Source: Sinomonas gamaensis
GTDB taxonomy: Bacteria; Actinomycetota; Actinomycetes; Actinomycetales; Micrococcaceae
Length of the DNA: 64,000 nt
NCBI RefSeq assembly: GCF_005876955.1
Contig: NZ_SSCL01000007.1
Location: 62,001 to 126,000, forward strand
Reading direction: 5' to 3'
The position numbers and the translations under genes are program-made. Of the stretch, positions 25,167-33,084 are shown piece by piece. Under the pieces are notes generated by a model that had not been told where the DNA came from, did no database searches, and worked only from the letters and a program-made list of their open reading frames with translations. Each line of letters starts with the position of its first letter. Position 1 is the stretch's first letter.

Positions 25167-26537
25167 ATGTCCACGCTCATCCATGGCGGCACCCTCGTCA
25201 CCGGCACCGGGCAGGCGCTGGACAACGGAGCGATTGTCCTGAAGAGCGGGCGCATCGCCGAGGTTCTCGAACGCTGGGATCGCCGGCTGGGGTTCGAGGG
25301 CGAGACCATCGATGCATCGGGCTCCATCGTGATGCCCGGCCTCATCAACTGCCACGCCCACGGCGTCACCTCGGGCCCGCTGTTCCCCAGCGCCGCCCCG
25401 GCACTGCCCGACGACGCATGGCTCGGCAATCTCGACCGCCACCTCCTCGCCGGGACCACGACCGTCCTGAACCTCTGCGGCTTCGCCACGATGGATCAGG
25501 TCCGCGAGGCAAACAAGCGCCATGCCGTCCGCGTCGCCGGTGCGACCACCCACCTCCCCTCCGCGCTGCTCGCGGCGCAGAGGGCCGACGGCGGAGGCCT
25601 CACCCAGCGCGAAGCCCACCTGAGCGTCGAACGGATGCTCGACGACGGCGCCGTCGCCATCGGCGAGCTCGGCGGCGGCCAGACGCTCGGCGGGGGAGGG
25701 CAGGACCTCGTCTACCTCCCCGCGACGATCGAGCGGCGGACGGGCGTGCGGATCTCCCAAGCGCAGGCGCGTCGCCTCAAGGAGGCGGTGCTCGGGCGGT
25801 TCGTCGACGCGACCCATGCCGACGTCGAAGAACTTGGCCGGGCGGCCGCGGACGCAGGTTTGACCGGCCTGATCGGGAACGCCGAACTGGCAAAGCTCGT
25901 CTTCGATACGGTCATGCCGTCCGTGGGCCCGGCGATCGAGGGGATCCGTGAGGGGGTGAGGGCAGCCCGGCGCTTCGGGGTGCCCGCCCTCGTGCACAGC
26001 GCATCGGCAACCGCCGCGGTCCTGCGCGAGCTCATGGAGGACCCAAGCGCACGCGGGGCGAGCGTCATCGCGGCCCACGTCAACCACCCCTCTCACACGC
26101 CCGACGAAGCGCTCAACCTAGCCGAGCGCGGCCGCCGTCGCGGTTGGGCCAGCGAGGCCTCGGTCTTCGATCTCCTGCACCGTCGCCACACCGTCACGAC
26201 CCGTGAACACTGGGACCGCCTCCTCGCTGAGCCCGCCGTCGTCGACGTCCTCGGGACCGACTACGGCCACGGTGGCGACCACGACGAGCTCATCTCGGCC
26301 GTCCAGGACCTCGTCGCGCGCGGTCACCGCAGCCTCGGCGACGCCGTCGCGATGGTGACCTCCGCCGTCGTCCGTCTCATCCCCGGCCTCGCGCCCGAGC
26401 GCGGCGAACTGCGCAAGGGCCTCGTCGCGGATGTCGTCATCGCGGACGCCGGTGACTTCCGCAAGGTCCGCGACGTCTTCGTCGCCGGGGAGCGCGTGGT
26501 GCGCGGCGGCGAGCTGGCCGCAGGGGCGCGGCGATGA
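25167..26537 (+). CDS. amidohydrolase family protein
   Basis: 456 residues of the metal-dependent amidohydrolase superfamily. An N-terminal small beta-sandwich part precedes the barrel with NCHAHGVT (two His ligands near residues 57-59), a Glu in IGELGGGQ that may bridge metals, VHSASA and AAHVNHPSH for further His, and GTDYGHGG for the terminal Asp. It resembles enamidase- and isoaspartyl-type members that act on N-heterocycle or amide bonds; exact substrate is unknown. Divergent from the second PuuE-like gene; coupled to a tiny ORF downstream. Confidence 0.82.
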   Translation: MSTLIHGGTLVTGTGQALDNGAIVLKSGRIAEVLERWDRRLGFEGETIDASGSIVMPGLINCHAHGVTSGPLFPSAAPALPDDAWLGNLDRHLLAGTTTVLNLCGFATMDQVREANKRHAVRVAGATTHLPSALLAAQRADGGGLTQREAHLSVERMLDDGAVAIGELGGGQTLGGGGQDLVYLPATIERRTGVRISQAQARRLKEAVLGRFVDATHADVEELGRAAADAGLTGLIGNAELAKLVFDTVMPSVGPAIEGIREGVRAARRFGVPALVHSASATAAVLRELMEDPSARGASVIAAHVNHPSHTPDEALNLAERGRRRGWASEASVFDLLHRRHTVTTREHWDRLLAEPAVVDVLGTDYGHGGDHDELISAVQDLVARGHRSLGDAVAMVTSAVVRLIPGLAPERGELRKGLVADVVIADAGDFRKVRDVFVAGERVVRGGELAAGARR

Positions 26538-26689
26538 TGGCGCGACTGAACGCGGAGGAACTGGCAACGCTCATAGCCCTCGTGGGCGAGGAGACCGCCC
26601 TCGAGGACGAGGCAGCCGTCGCGGTGGCCTACGCAGACTTCCGGACCGGGATGAACACGCTGAAGGAGGCCTTCCATGGGCGGAGGTGA
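26534..26689 (+). CDS. 51-residue protein between amidohydrolase and amidase, possibly GatC/AtzG-like
   Basis: ATG at 26534 overlaps the amidohydrolase stop (ATGA), and the TGA at 26687-26689 lies 14 bases inside the amidase gene, so the three are translationally coupled. The product is acidic and helical (LNAEELATLIALVGEE, then DEAAVAVAYADFRTGMNTL). Small two-helix proteins directly before amidases include GatC and AtzG, which stabilise GatA and AtzE. Similarity is by size, position and predicted helices only. A start at 26537 is equally possible. Confidence 0.55.
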   Translation: MMARLNAEELATLIALVGEETALEDEAAVAVAYADFRTGMNTLKEAFHGRR

Positions 26690-28076
26690 ACCCTGGGAGC
26701 TCGGTATTGCGGACGCCGCCGCACTCATCCGGGCAGGCGAGCTCTCCGCCGTCGAACTCCTGACCTCCGTCCTGGACCGCATCGAGGAGACCGAGGACTA
26801 CGCGCAGGCGTGGGTCCACGTCGATGCCGAGGGCGCGATGGCGGCAGCGCGCGCCGCGGACCGCGGCGCGGGAACGGGTCCGCTCGTGGGGGTCCCCGTC
26901 GCCGTCAAGGACGTGATCGATGTCCGGGGCCTGCCTACGGAAGGCGGGTCCGCGGCGCTGCGAGGGCAGATCGCGCAGGCGGACGCGGGCGCGGTCGCCC
27001 GCCTGCGAGAGAGCGGCGCGCTGATCCTCGGGAAGCTGCGGACGCACGAATTCGCCTTCGGCCAGGGCACGCCGCCCACCCGCAACCCGTGGGACCCGGA
27101 GCGGTACGCGGGCGGATCGAGCGTCGGCTCCGGGGTGGCGGTCGCGGTGGGCAGCGTGCCAGGCGCGCTCGGCACCGACACAGGCGGCTCGGTGCGAAAC
27201 CCGGCCGCGGTCAATGGCCTCGTGGGGCTCAAGCCCAGCACCGGCCTCGTGGACGGCTCGGGCGTCCTCAACGTGAGCCACTCGCTCGACCACATCGGAC
27301 CCATCGCCCGCAGCGTCGCCGACTGCGCCCTGTTGTTCGAGGGAATGCTGTCCGAATCTGCGCTGACGCGGGTCGGCGGCGCCGTCGCCGAGCGCGTCGA
27401 ATGGTCGACGGCGCCCGCTCGCCTTGCCGTCGACCGTGCAGCCTGGGACTCGTGCGGCGTGCACGACGACGTCCGGTCACTCGTCGAGGCGGCGCTCGCC
27501 TGCCTCGGAGGATTGGGATTCGAAATCGTCGAGCTGGCGCTCCCCGAACTCGACTTCGCCCTGCCCGCGAGCCTCGCCGTCTCGCTCTCGGAGGCCGCGG
27601 AGCACCACCGTGCGCTGCTGCGGCAGGCAGCGCGGGATTACCTTCCGGGGACCCGCGTGATGATCGAAACCGGGGCCCTCGTGACTCGGGAGGACCTGCG
27701 GCTCGCGGGGGAGGTTCGGATGTATCTCCGGGAGCTGCTCGCACGCGCCTTCGCGCGGACGGGGACGTGCGCCCTCCTCGCGCCGACCCTGCCCGCCGTC
27801 GCACCCCTCGAAGCCCGCATGTCCCACGAGCTGACCGGCTCGACCGACACCGACTCGCTCGCGTCCGCCCTCCGGATGCTCTCGCCCGCGAACCTCTTGG
27901 GGCTTCCGGCCGTGAGTGTCCCCTGCGGCTTGGCCTCGGGCCAGCCCGTGGGGCTGCACATCATGGGCCGGGAGTTCGACGATGCCCGGGTCCTCGGAAT
28001 CGCCCGCGCCTACGAGGCGGCATCCCCGTGGAGCTCACTCGTCCCCGTGCTGAAGCTCCCGGCGCGGGTCCCCTGA
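26676..28076 (+). CDS. amidase signature family hydrolase, AtzE/GatA-like
   Basis: 466 residues. The Ser-cisSer-Lys triad is present: K78 in GVPVAVKDVID, the GGSSVGSG segment with S149, and the nucleophile S172 in GTDTGGSVRNPAA. Members hydrolyse amides or biuret-type intermediates (AtzE) or transfer ammonia (GatA); without GatB here a hydrolase is likely. AAGGAGG precedes the ATG. The coupled 51-residue ORF upstream is the position AtzG occupies for AtzE. It is the last gene of the catabolic cluster; the next gene converges on it. Confidence 0.88.
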   Translation: MGGGEPWELGIADAAALIRAGELSAVELLTSVLDRIEETEDYAQAWVHVDAEGAMAAARAADRGAGTGPLVGVPVAVKDVIDVRGLPTEGGSAALRGQIAQADAGAVARLRESGALILGKLRTHEFAFGQGTPPTRNPWDPERYAGGSSVGSGVAVAVGSVPGALGTDTGGSVRNPAAVNGLVGLKPSTGLVDGSGVLNVSHSLDHIGPIARSVADCALLFEGMLSESALTRVGGAVAERVEWSTAPARLAVDRAAWDSCGVHDDVRSLVEAALACLGGLGFEIVELALPELDFALPASLAVSLSEAAEHHRALLRQAARDYLPGTRVMIETGALVTREDLRLAGEVRMYLRELLARAFARTGTCALLAPTLPAVAPLEARMSHELTGSTDTDSLASALRMLSPANLLGLPAVSVPCGLASGQPVGLHIMGREFDDARVLGIARAYEAASPWSSLVPVLKLPARVP

Positions 28077-28096
28077 GGTCCCTTCGCGATACCGCG

Positions 28097-28600
28097 TCAC
28101 CCCGCGATCGCGTGAACCCTTACCGGCGCCATGATCGGCTTCGCGTAGCAGACCGAGTCCTCGACCTCCTGATACGGCCCGAAGTTCGGAACCGGCCGAT
28201 AGCCGGCGGCCTCGTAGAACATCTTCCCGTCGGGCTGGGCCGACCCGGCCTCGGCCATGACGAGCGTGATCCCGGCCTCGTGCGCCTCGGCCTCGAGCGC
28301 GAGCAGGATCGAGCTCGCGACGCCGGCCCCCCGCGCATAGGGGAGGACGTAGACGCGCTTGACCTCCGCCGTCGTCCGGTCGACCCAGCGCAGGCCGCCG
28401 CAGCCGAGGGGCTGGCCGGTCGCGCGCTCGTAGGCGATGAGGAATACGGCGATGTCGGACGCGCTGGGCGGTTCGCCGGCCTCGTGGTCGCGGCGTCCGA
28501 AGCGCGCGTCGAGCTCGGCCTGCTGGGCTGCCCGGAGGTCGCGGCCCACAGGGTTCGCCCAGGACGTCCGCCGGATCGTCAGCTTCGGATGGGTCTGCAT
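28097..28600 (-). CDS. GNAT-family N-acetyltransferase
   Basis: 167 residues with a GNAT core: EVKRVYVLPYARGAGVASSIL is the acetyl-CoA loop (R/Q-x-x-G-x-G/A form) and FYEAAGYRPVPNF the final strand. The ATG at 28600 has AAGGAGG at good spacing; an upstream in-frame ATG is less likely. Acceptor unknown. It converges on the amidase and precedes egtD on the same strand reading, but is separated by ~90 bp. Confidence 0.82.
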   Translation of the reverse strand: MQTHPKLTIRRTSWANPVGRDLRAAQQAELDARFGRRDHEAGEPPSASDIAVFLIAYERATGQPLGCGGLRWVDRTTAEVKRVYVLPYARGAGVASSILLALEAEAHEAGITLVMAEAGSAQPDGKMFYEAAGYRPVPNFGPYQEVEDSVCYAKPIMAPVRVHAIAG

Positions 28601-28689
28601 GCCGCCTCCTTGCTCGAAAGGGTATGCCTTCAAACGGTAGGCCCGTGCCGTTTCCGCCCAGTTACGGGTGTGTGAGTTTCAGGGAACGC

Positions 28690-29676
28690 TTACCGCGGCT
28701 CCGCGAGTGTGAGCGCGAATCTCCCGGCGGCATCCGTCCACTGGCCGACGACGGCGAACCCCGCTTCGCCGAGTTCCTCGCCGAAGCCTTCGGGCCGGAA
28801 CTTCGCGGAGATCTCGGTGCGCAGGTCTTCGCCGGGTGCGAAGTCGATCTCGAGACCGACGGCGGGCAGCCGCACGTGCATGGCACGCGTGGCGCGCAGT
28901 CGCATCTCGATCCACTCCTTGCGCTCGTTCCACACTGCGACGTGCTCGAACGCGTCGACGTCGAAGTCCGCCCCGAGCTCGGCGTTGAGGACGCGCAGGA
29001 CGTTGCGGTTGAAGTCGGCGGTGACGCCTTGGGCGTCGTCGTACGCGGGGACCAGGACGGACGGCGACTTCACAAGATCGGTGCCCACCAGGAACGTCCC
29101 CTCGCCGGGGCCGAGGAAGCTGCGTAGCTCGCGAAGGAAGGCGATCCGGGCGTCCGGCTCGAAGTTGCCGATGGTCCCGCCGAGGAACGCGACCATCCGG
29201 CGGCCCTCGTGCGGGAGGAGGTGCAGCTGGTGCTCGAAGTCCGCTGCGACGGCCTGAAGGTCGAGCTCGGGGTAGAGCCCCGCGAGGCCCTCGCGGGCGG
29301 AGATGAGCGCGCTGTCGCTCACGTCGACCGCGACGTACCGCCGCAGCGGCCCGGCCTCGGCGAGGGCGTCGAGGAGGAGCGGCGTCTTCCGGGACGAACC
29401 GGACCCGAGTTCCATGAGCGTCTCGGCGGGACCCGCGGCCGCGATCTCCGCGGCGTGGAGTTCGAGCGCCTCCCGTTCGGCCCGCGTGGGGTAGTACTCG
29501 GGGAGTTCGGTGATCTGCTCGAAGAGGCCGCTGCCGCGCTCGTCGTAGAACCACTTGGGCGGGAGGGTCTTCGGCGTGGACTGGAGCCCGGCCAGGACGT
29601 CGCGGCGCAGGCTCTTCGCAAGGAAGTCCGGCGGAAGGTAATGGGTGATGTCGGCGGGGGTGAACGCGGTGCTCAC
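28690..29676 (-). CDS. egtD: L-histidine N-alpha-methyltransferase EgtD
   Basis: 328 residues. Trimethylates histidine to hercynine with SAM, the first committed step of ergothioneine synthesis. The EgtD family marks LPPKWFYDERGSGLFEQITELPEYYPTRAE and the SAM motif LMELGSGSSRKT are present, as are FLGGTIGNF and the MRLRA segment. It starts with GTG overlapping the egtC stop by four bases; GGAG lies upstream. Last gene of the egtABCD operon. Confidence 0.95.
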   Translation of the reverse strand: MSTAFTPADITHYLPPDFLAKSLRRDVLAGLQSTPKTLPPKWFYDERGSGLFEQITELPEYYPTRAEREALELHAAEIAAAGPAETLMELGSGSSRKTPLLLDALAEAGPLRRYVAVDVSDSALISAREGLAGLYPELDLQAVAADFEHQLHLLPHEGRRMVAFLGGTIGNFEPDARIAFLRELRSFLGPGEGTFLVGTDLVKSPSVLVPAYDDAQGVTADFNRNVLRVLNAELGADFDVDAFEHVAVWNERKEWIEMRLRATRAMHVRLPAVGLEIDFAPGEDLRTEISAKFRPEGFGEELGEAGFAVVGQWTDAAGRFALTLAEPR

Positions 29677-30437
29677 GGTGCTGCGGTCTCCTTCCGGGCG
29701 GGGCGAAGGGGTTCGACGTCGACGCCGTCGCGGCTTGCTATGAGCACACTCCGGTCCGGCGCCTCCCTCCACTCGGGACGCTCATCGTACGGCTCGCTCG
29801 CCACCACGGTGCCGTGTTCGCCGGCCCGCCAGAACAGCGTGTCGCCGTATGCCGTGGCCCAGATCCGGTCTCCGTTGGTGAGGAGGAAGTTGTAGCGGCC
29901 GGTTGCGGCGGCGGAGGCGTTGAGGACGACGGCGGAGAGGGCCTCCGCGGGATCGTCGCCTTCGTCGAGGCGGGCCAGGACGAGTGCCCACAGGAGCGCC
30001 GAGTCGACCGTGGACTCGCGGGCCAGAAGCCGTCCGGGCGGAAGCGTCGCGGCGAGGCGGGCAAGGCTTTCCGGCCACCCTGAGACGGCGCCGTTGTGGC
30101 TGAACAGCCACCGGCCCGAGGAGAACGGAGCGGCCGCCGACTCATCCGCCGTCATGCCGGGCGTCGCCGAGCGGACGGCGGCGAGCAGGCAGCGCGTCCT
30201 GGTGACCCGCGCGACGTCGGCGAACGAACTGTCGGCCCACATCGGGACGGCGCGCCGATAGCGGGCGGGGAGGTCGTCGTCGTCCGCGTACCAGCCGACG
30301 CCGAAGCCGTCGGCGTTGACGGTCCCGTAGCGTTGAAGCCGTGGTGCCCACGCCTGCCGGAAGAGGCTGTGCTCGGGCTCCATGACTACCGATGCGAGGG
30401 TGGCTCTCTCACCGAGGTACGCGAGGTGGCGGCACAT
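29673..30437 (-). CDS. egtC: gamma-glutamyl hercynylcysteine sulfoxide hydrolase EgtC
   Basis: 254 residues, class II glutamine amidotransferase-like hydrolase that removes glutamate from the ergothioneine intermediate. The N-terminal nucleophile follows the initiator Met (MCRHLAYLG), and NADGFGVGWY, SHNGAVSGW and EPYDE match the family. The ATG shares one base with the egtB stop (TGATG). Order egtB-egtC-egtD supports the assignment over other Ntn hydrolases. Confidence 0.94.
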   Translation of the reverse strand: MCRHLAYLGERATLASVVMEPEHSLFRQAWAPRLQRYGTVNADGFGVGWYADDDDLPARYRRAVPMWADSSFADVARVTRTRCLLAAVRSATPGMTADESAAAPFSSGRWLFSHNGAVSGWPESLARLAATLPPGRLLARESTVDSALLWALVLARLDEGDDPAEALSAVVLNASAAATGRYNFLLTNGDRIWATAYGDTLFWRAGEHGTVVASEPYDERPEWREAPDRSVLIASRDGVDVEPLRPARKETAAP

Positions 30438-31771
30438 CAGGCGACCTCCGCCGTCGTCGCATCCCGCGCGGTGCGGAACCCGGCGAAGATCTGGCGGCGA
30501 ATGGGATAGTCCCAGTTGCGGAACGTGCCACGGCAGGCGACCTGGTCCGCAGCCCACGAGCCGCCGCGGAGCACCTTGTAGTCCGTGCCGAAGAAGACCT
30601 CGCTGTACTCGCGGTAGGGGAACGCGCGGAAGCCGGGGTACGGCTGGAAATCGCTCGAGGTCCACTCCCATACGTCGCCGATGAGCTGTCGAACGCCGAG
30701 CGCCGAGGCTCCCTCGGGGTACGAGCCAGCCGGTGCTGGGCGGAGCGCGCCGCCGCCGAGGTTGGCGCGAACCGGGGTGGGGTCGTCGTCGCCCCACGGG
30801 TACCGGCGGGACCTCCCGGTGGCGGGGTCGAAGCGTGCGGCCTTCTCCCACTCGGCCTCAGTCGGCAATCGGCGCCCCGCCCACCGCGCATAGGCGTCGG
30901 CCTCGTGCCAGCACACGTGCTGCACCGGCTCGTCCTGGGGCACCGGCTCAACGGCTCCGAAGCGGCGCCGGAACCAGTCGTCGCCCTCGCGGGTCCAGAA
31001 CAGCGGCGCCTCGAGGCCGGCCTTCTGCCGGTACGCCCACCCCTCGGCGCTCCACCAGCGTGGGTCGTCGTACCCGCCGGCGTCGAGGAAACGCGTGAAG
31101 TCCGCGTTCGTCACCGGCACTGTGTCGATCCAGAACGGCCGGACGTCCACGGTGTGCGACGGCCGTTCGTTGTCCAGGGCCCACGGCTCGATTGACGTGC
31201 CCATCGCATACTCGCCGCCGGGGACGAGAACTTCCGAGGGCAGGCCCCTGCGGGTTCCGACGACGCCCGCGGGCAGCGGCTCCGGGAACAGGACCGGCTC
31301 GCCCTTGCGCAACTGATGGGTCGCGAGCATCGTCTCGGCGTGCTGTTGCTCGTGCTGGACGATCATGGCGAACGCGAAGCCCTGGTCGATCAGGGCCGAG
31401 CCCTCGAGCGGCGACTTCTCGAGGACGTCGAGCGCCTTGTCCCGCACTTCGGCGATGTACTTCCGCGCCTCGTCCGGGCCGAGCAGCGGCAGTGCCGGCC
31501 GCTCGGCGCGCGGGTGCTGGAACGCGTCGTAGAGTTCGTCGAGGTCGCAGCGCAGGGGGACCCGGTGGCCCACGTCCCGCACGAGCCAGATCTCCTCCTG
31601 GCTCCCCACGTGCGCAAGGTCCCACACGAGCGGGGACATGAGCGGCGAGTGCTGGGCCATGAGCTCCCGGTCGTCGCAGGAGGTCAGGGCGAGCGTGCGC
31701 CGACGGGAGCGCTCGAGGCGGTCCGCGATCGCCGTGCGGAGCTGCTCGATGGGCAGCGGGTCGTGGCTCAC
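30437..31771 (-). CDS. egtB: hercynine oxygenase EgtB
   Basis: 444 residues. Iron enzyme that joins hercynine to gamma-glutamyl-cysteine and oxidises the sulfur. An N-terminal DinB-like domain carries the metal motif VQHEQQHAETMLATH, and the C-terminal formylglycine-generating-enzyme-like domain shows VPGGEYAMGT, RLPTEAEWEKAA and the GDVWEWTSSDF to RGGSW block. GTG start overlaps the egtA stop by four bases. Long upstream open frame is a shadow of egtA. Confidence 0.95.
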   Translation of the reverse strand: MSHDPLPIEQLRTAIADRLERSRRRTLALTSCDDRELMAQHSPLMSPLVWDLAHVGSQEEIWLVRDVGHRVPLRCDLDELYDAFQHPRAERPALPLLGPDEARKYIAEVRDKALDVLEKSPLEGSALIDQGFAFAMIVQHEQQHAETMLATHQLRKGEPVLFPEPLPAGVVGTRRGLPSEVLVPGGEYAMGTSIEPWALDNERPSHTVDVRPFWIDTVPVTNADFTRFLDAGGYDDPRWWSAEGWAYRQKAGLEAPLFWTREGDDWFRRRFGAVEPVPQDEPVQHVCWHEADAYARWAGRRLPTEAEWEKAARFDPATGRSRRYPWGDDDPTPVRANLGGGALRPAPAGSYPEGASALGVRQLIGDVWEWTSSDFQPYPGFRAFPYREYSEVFFGTDYKVLRGGSWAADQVACRGTFRNWDYPIRRQIFAGFRTARDATTAEVA

Positions 31772-33036
31772 GGGGCCTCCCCGGAGGTGGGTTGAAGGCG
31801 TCTGTCGTCCGCCGGGCAGCGGGCGCGGAGCGGGTACGACTCGGCGAACCGCTCGACCCGTCGCCTTGCCGCGTCCTCGAGGCCGAGCCGCGGGAGGGCG
31901 GCGAGCGCTGCGCGTGCGCACTGGGCGGCCGCGCGGGCGAGGCGGGGGTCTTCGAGCCCACGGCGGGCGGCGTCGTCGATCGTTGCGGGAGTGGGGGAGA
32001 AGCGCTCGCAGGCGTCGTCCGCAGCGGCGGCTGCGCCGTCGTCGTCCATGAGGGCGGCGGTGATGACGGCGGCCGCCTCCCATTCGTCGCCCGCCTGCGC
32101 GTCGAGGGCACGGAGCTCGAGGAAGCCGCGCGGGCGGATTGGCGGGAAGAGGGTGGTGAGGTGATAGTCGACGTCGTCCAGGGTAGCGGGCCGGGGCGAG
32201 CTGGAGCGGAGCCAGCCGCGCAGCGTGAGTCCGGCGGGCGCGTCCCACCGGCCGGCCTCGGCGGGCACGCACAGAACGGGGGCGTCGAGGGCGTAGCGTG
32301 CCCAGGCCTCGGCCGGTTCGACTCCGGAAACGCGGTGGAGGACCGCCTGCGTGCGTTCGGGTTCGATCGCCGACCATACCCGTTGGCGGGCGCTCTTCCA
32401 CCTGCTCTTCCGGGGAGCGCGACGGCTGTATTCGAACGGCGAGTTCGCGAACATCGCGACCAGCACGGGAAGGAGGCGGTGCGCACGCTCCCAGCGCTCG
32501 CGGGCCTCGCGCTCGCTCCCGCCGGACTGAAGGCAGACCTGGAGCGACGCCGTCGAACACATCATGGTCCTGCCGGCCTCGCCGGCGGCGTCGAAGTGCC
32601 GCTGCATCGCTGCATAGCGCGGATGGTCGAGGGTGCGTCGTGGCGTGCGGTGTGCGTCGAGGGCAGCGGGGCTGGTGGCCAGCCCCGCTGCGTCGAGGAG
32701 GCGGTCGACGGCGGTGAGGTCGGCTCGGACGCGGGGGAGAAGCTCGCCGAGATGGGGCGCACAGGCGCTGCTGATCTCGACTTGGCCGCCGGGCTCGAGG
32801 GTCAGAATGCCGCCGCCCGGCAGACGGTCCCCGAGGGGGTCCAGAACCCGGCGGAGCTCGGGGACGGTCACGGGCGCTGCGGGGTTTCCGCGCCGGTGGA
32901 CGATGTGCTCGACTTCAATACCCACCGCCTTCGGTGGCCCCGTCTTGAAGCAGACAGACGCAACGTAGGCCTCGGCGTCCTCCTCCGAGACCGGTTCCAC
33001 CTCCGTGAGAAGGCCCGGACCAACGTGCAGGCTCAT
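31768..33036 (-). CDS. egtA: glutamate-cysteine ligase EgtA
   Basis: 422 residues. ATP-dependent ligase making gamma-glutamyl-cysteine for ergothioneine. The family segments VGIEVEHIVHRRG, LTLEPGGQVEISSA and MMCSTASLQVCLQ are visible. Two ATGs lie close together; the one at 33036 is chosen because AAGGAG sits seven bases before it, whereas the ATG at 33042 is too near. First gene of the egtABCD run, 48 bp after an FAD/Rieske gene in the same direction. No egtE (PLP lyase) is present in the operon. Confidence 0.93.
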   Translation of the reverse strand: MSLHVGPGLLTEVEPVSEEDAEAYVASVCFKTGPPKAVGIEVEHIVHRRGNPAAPVTVPELRRVLDPLGDRLPGGGILTLEPGGQVEISSACAPHLGELLPRVRADLTAVDRLLDAAGLATSPAALDAHRTPRRTLDHPRYAAMQRHFDAAGEAGRTMMCSTASLQVCLQSGGSEREARERWERAHRLLPVLVAMFANSPFEYSRRAPRKSRWKSARQRVWSAIEPERTQAVLHRVSGVEPAEAWARYALDAPVLCVPAEAGRWDAPAGLTLRGWLRSSSPRPATLDDVDYHLTTLFPPIRPRGFLELRALDAQAGDEWEAAAVITAALMDDDGAAAAADDACERFSPTPATIDDAARRGLEDPRLARAAAQCARAALAALPRLGLEDAARRRVERFAESYPLRARCPADDRRLQPTSGEAP

Positions 33037-33084
33037 ACGCATGCTCCTTGACCGGCGGTGCGGACCGCCCGATGTCCGCCGATG

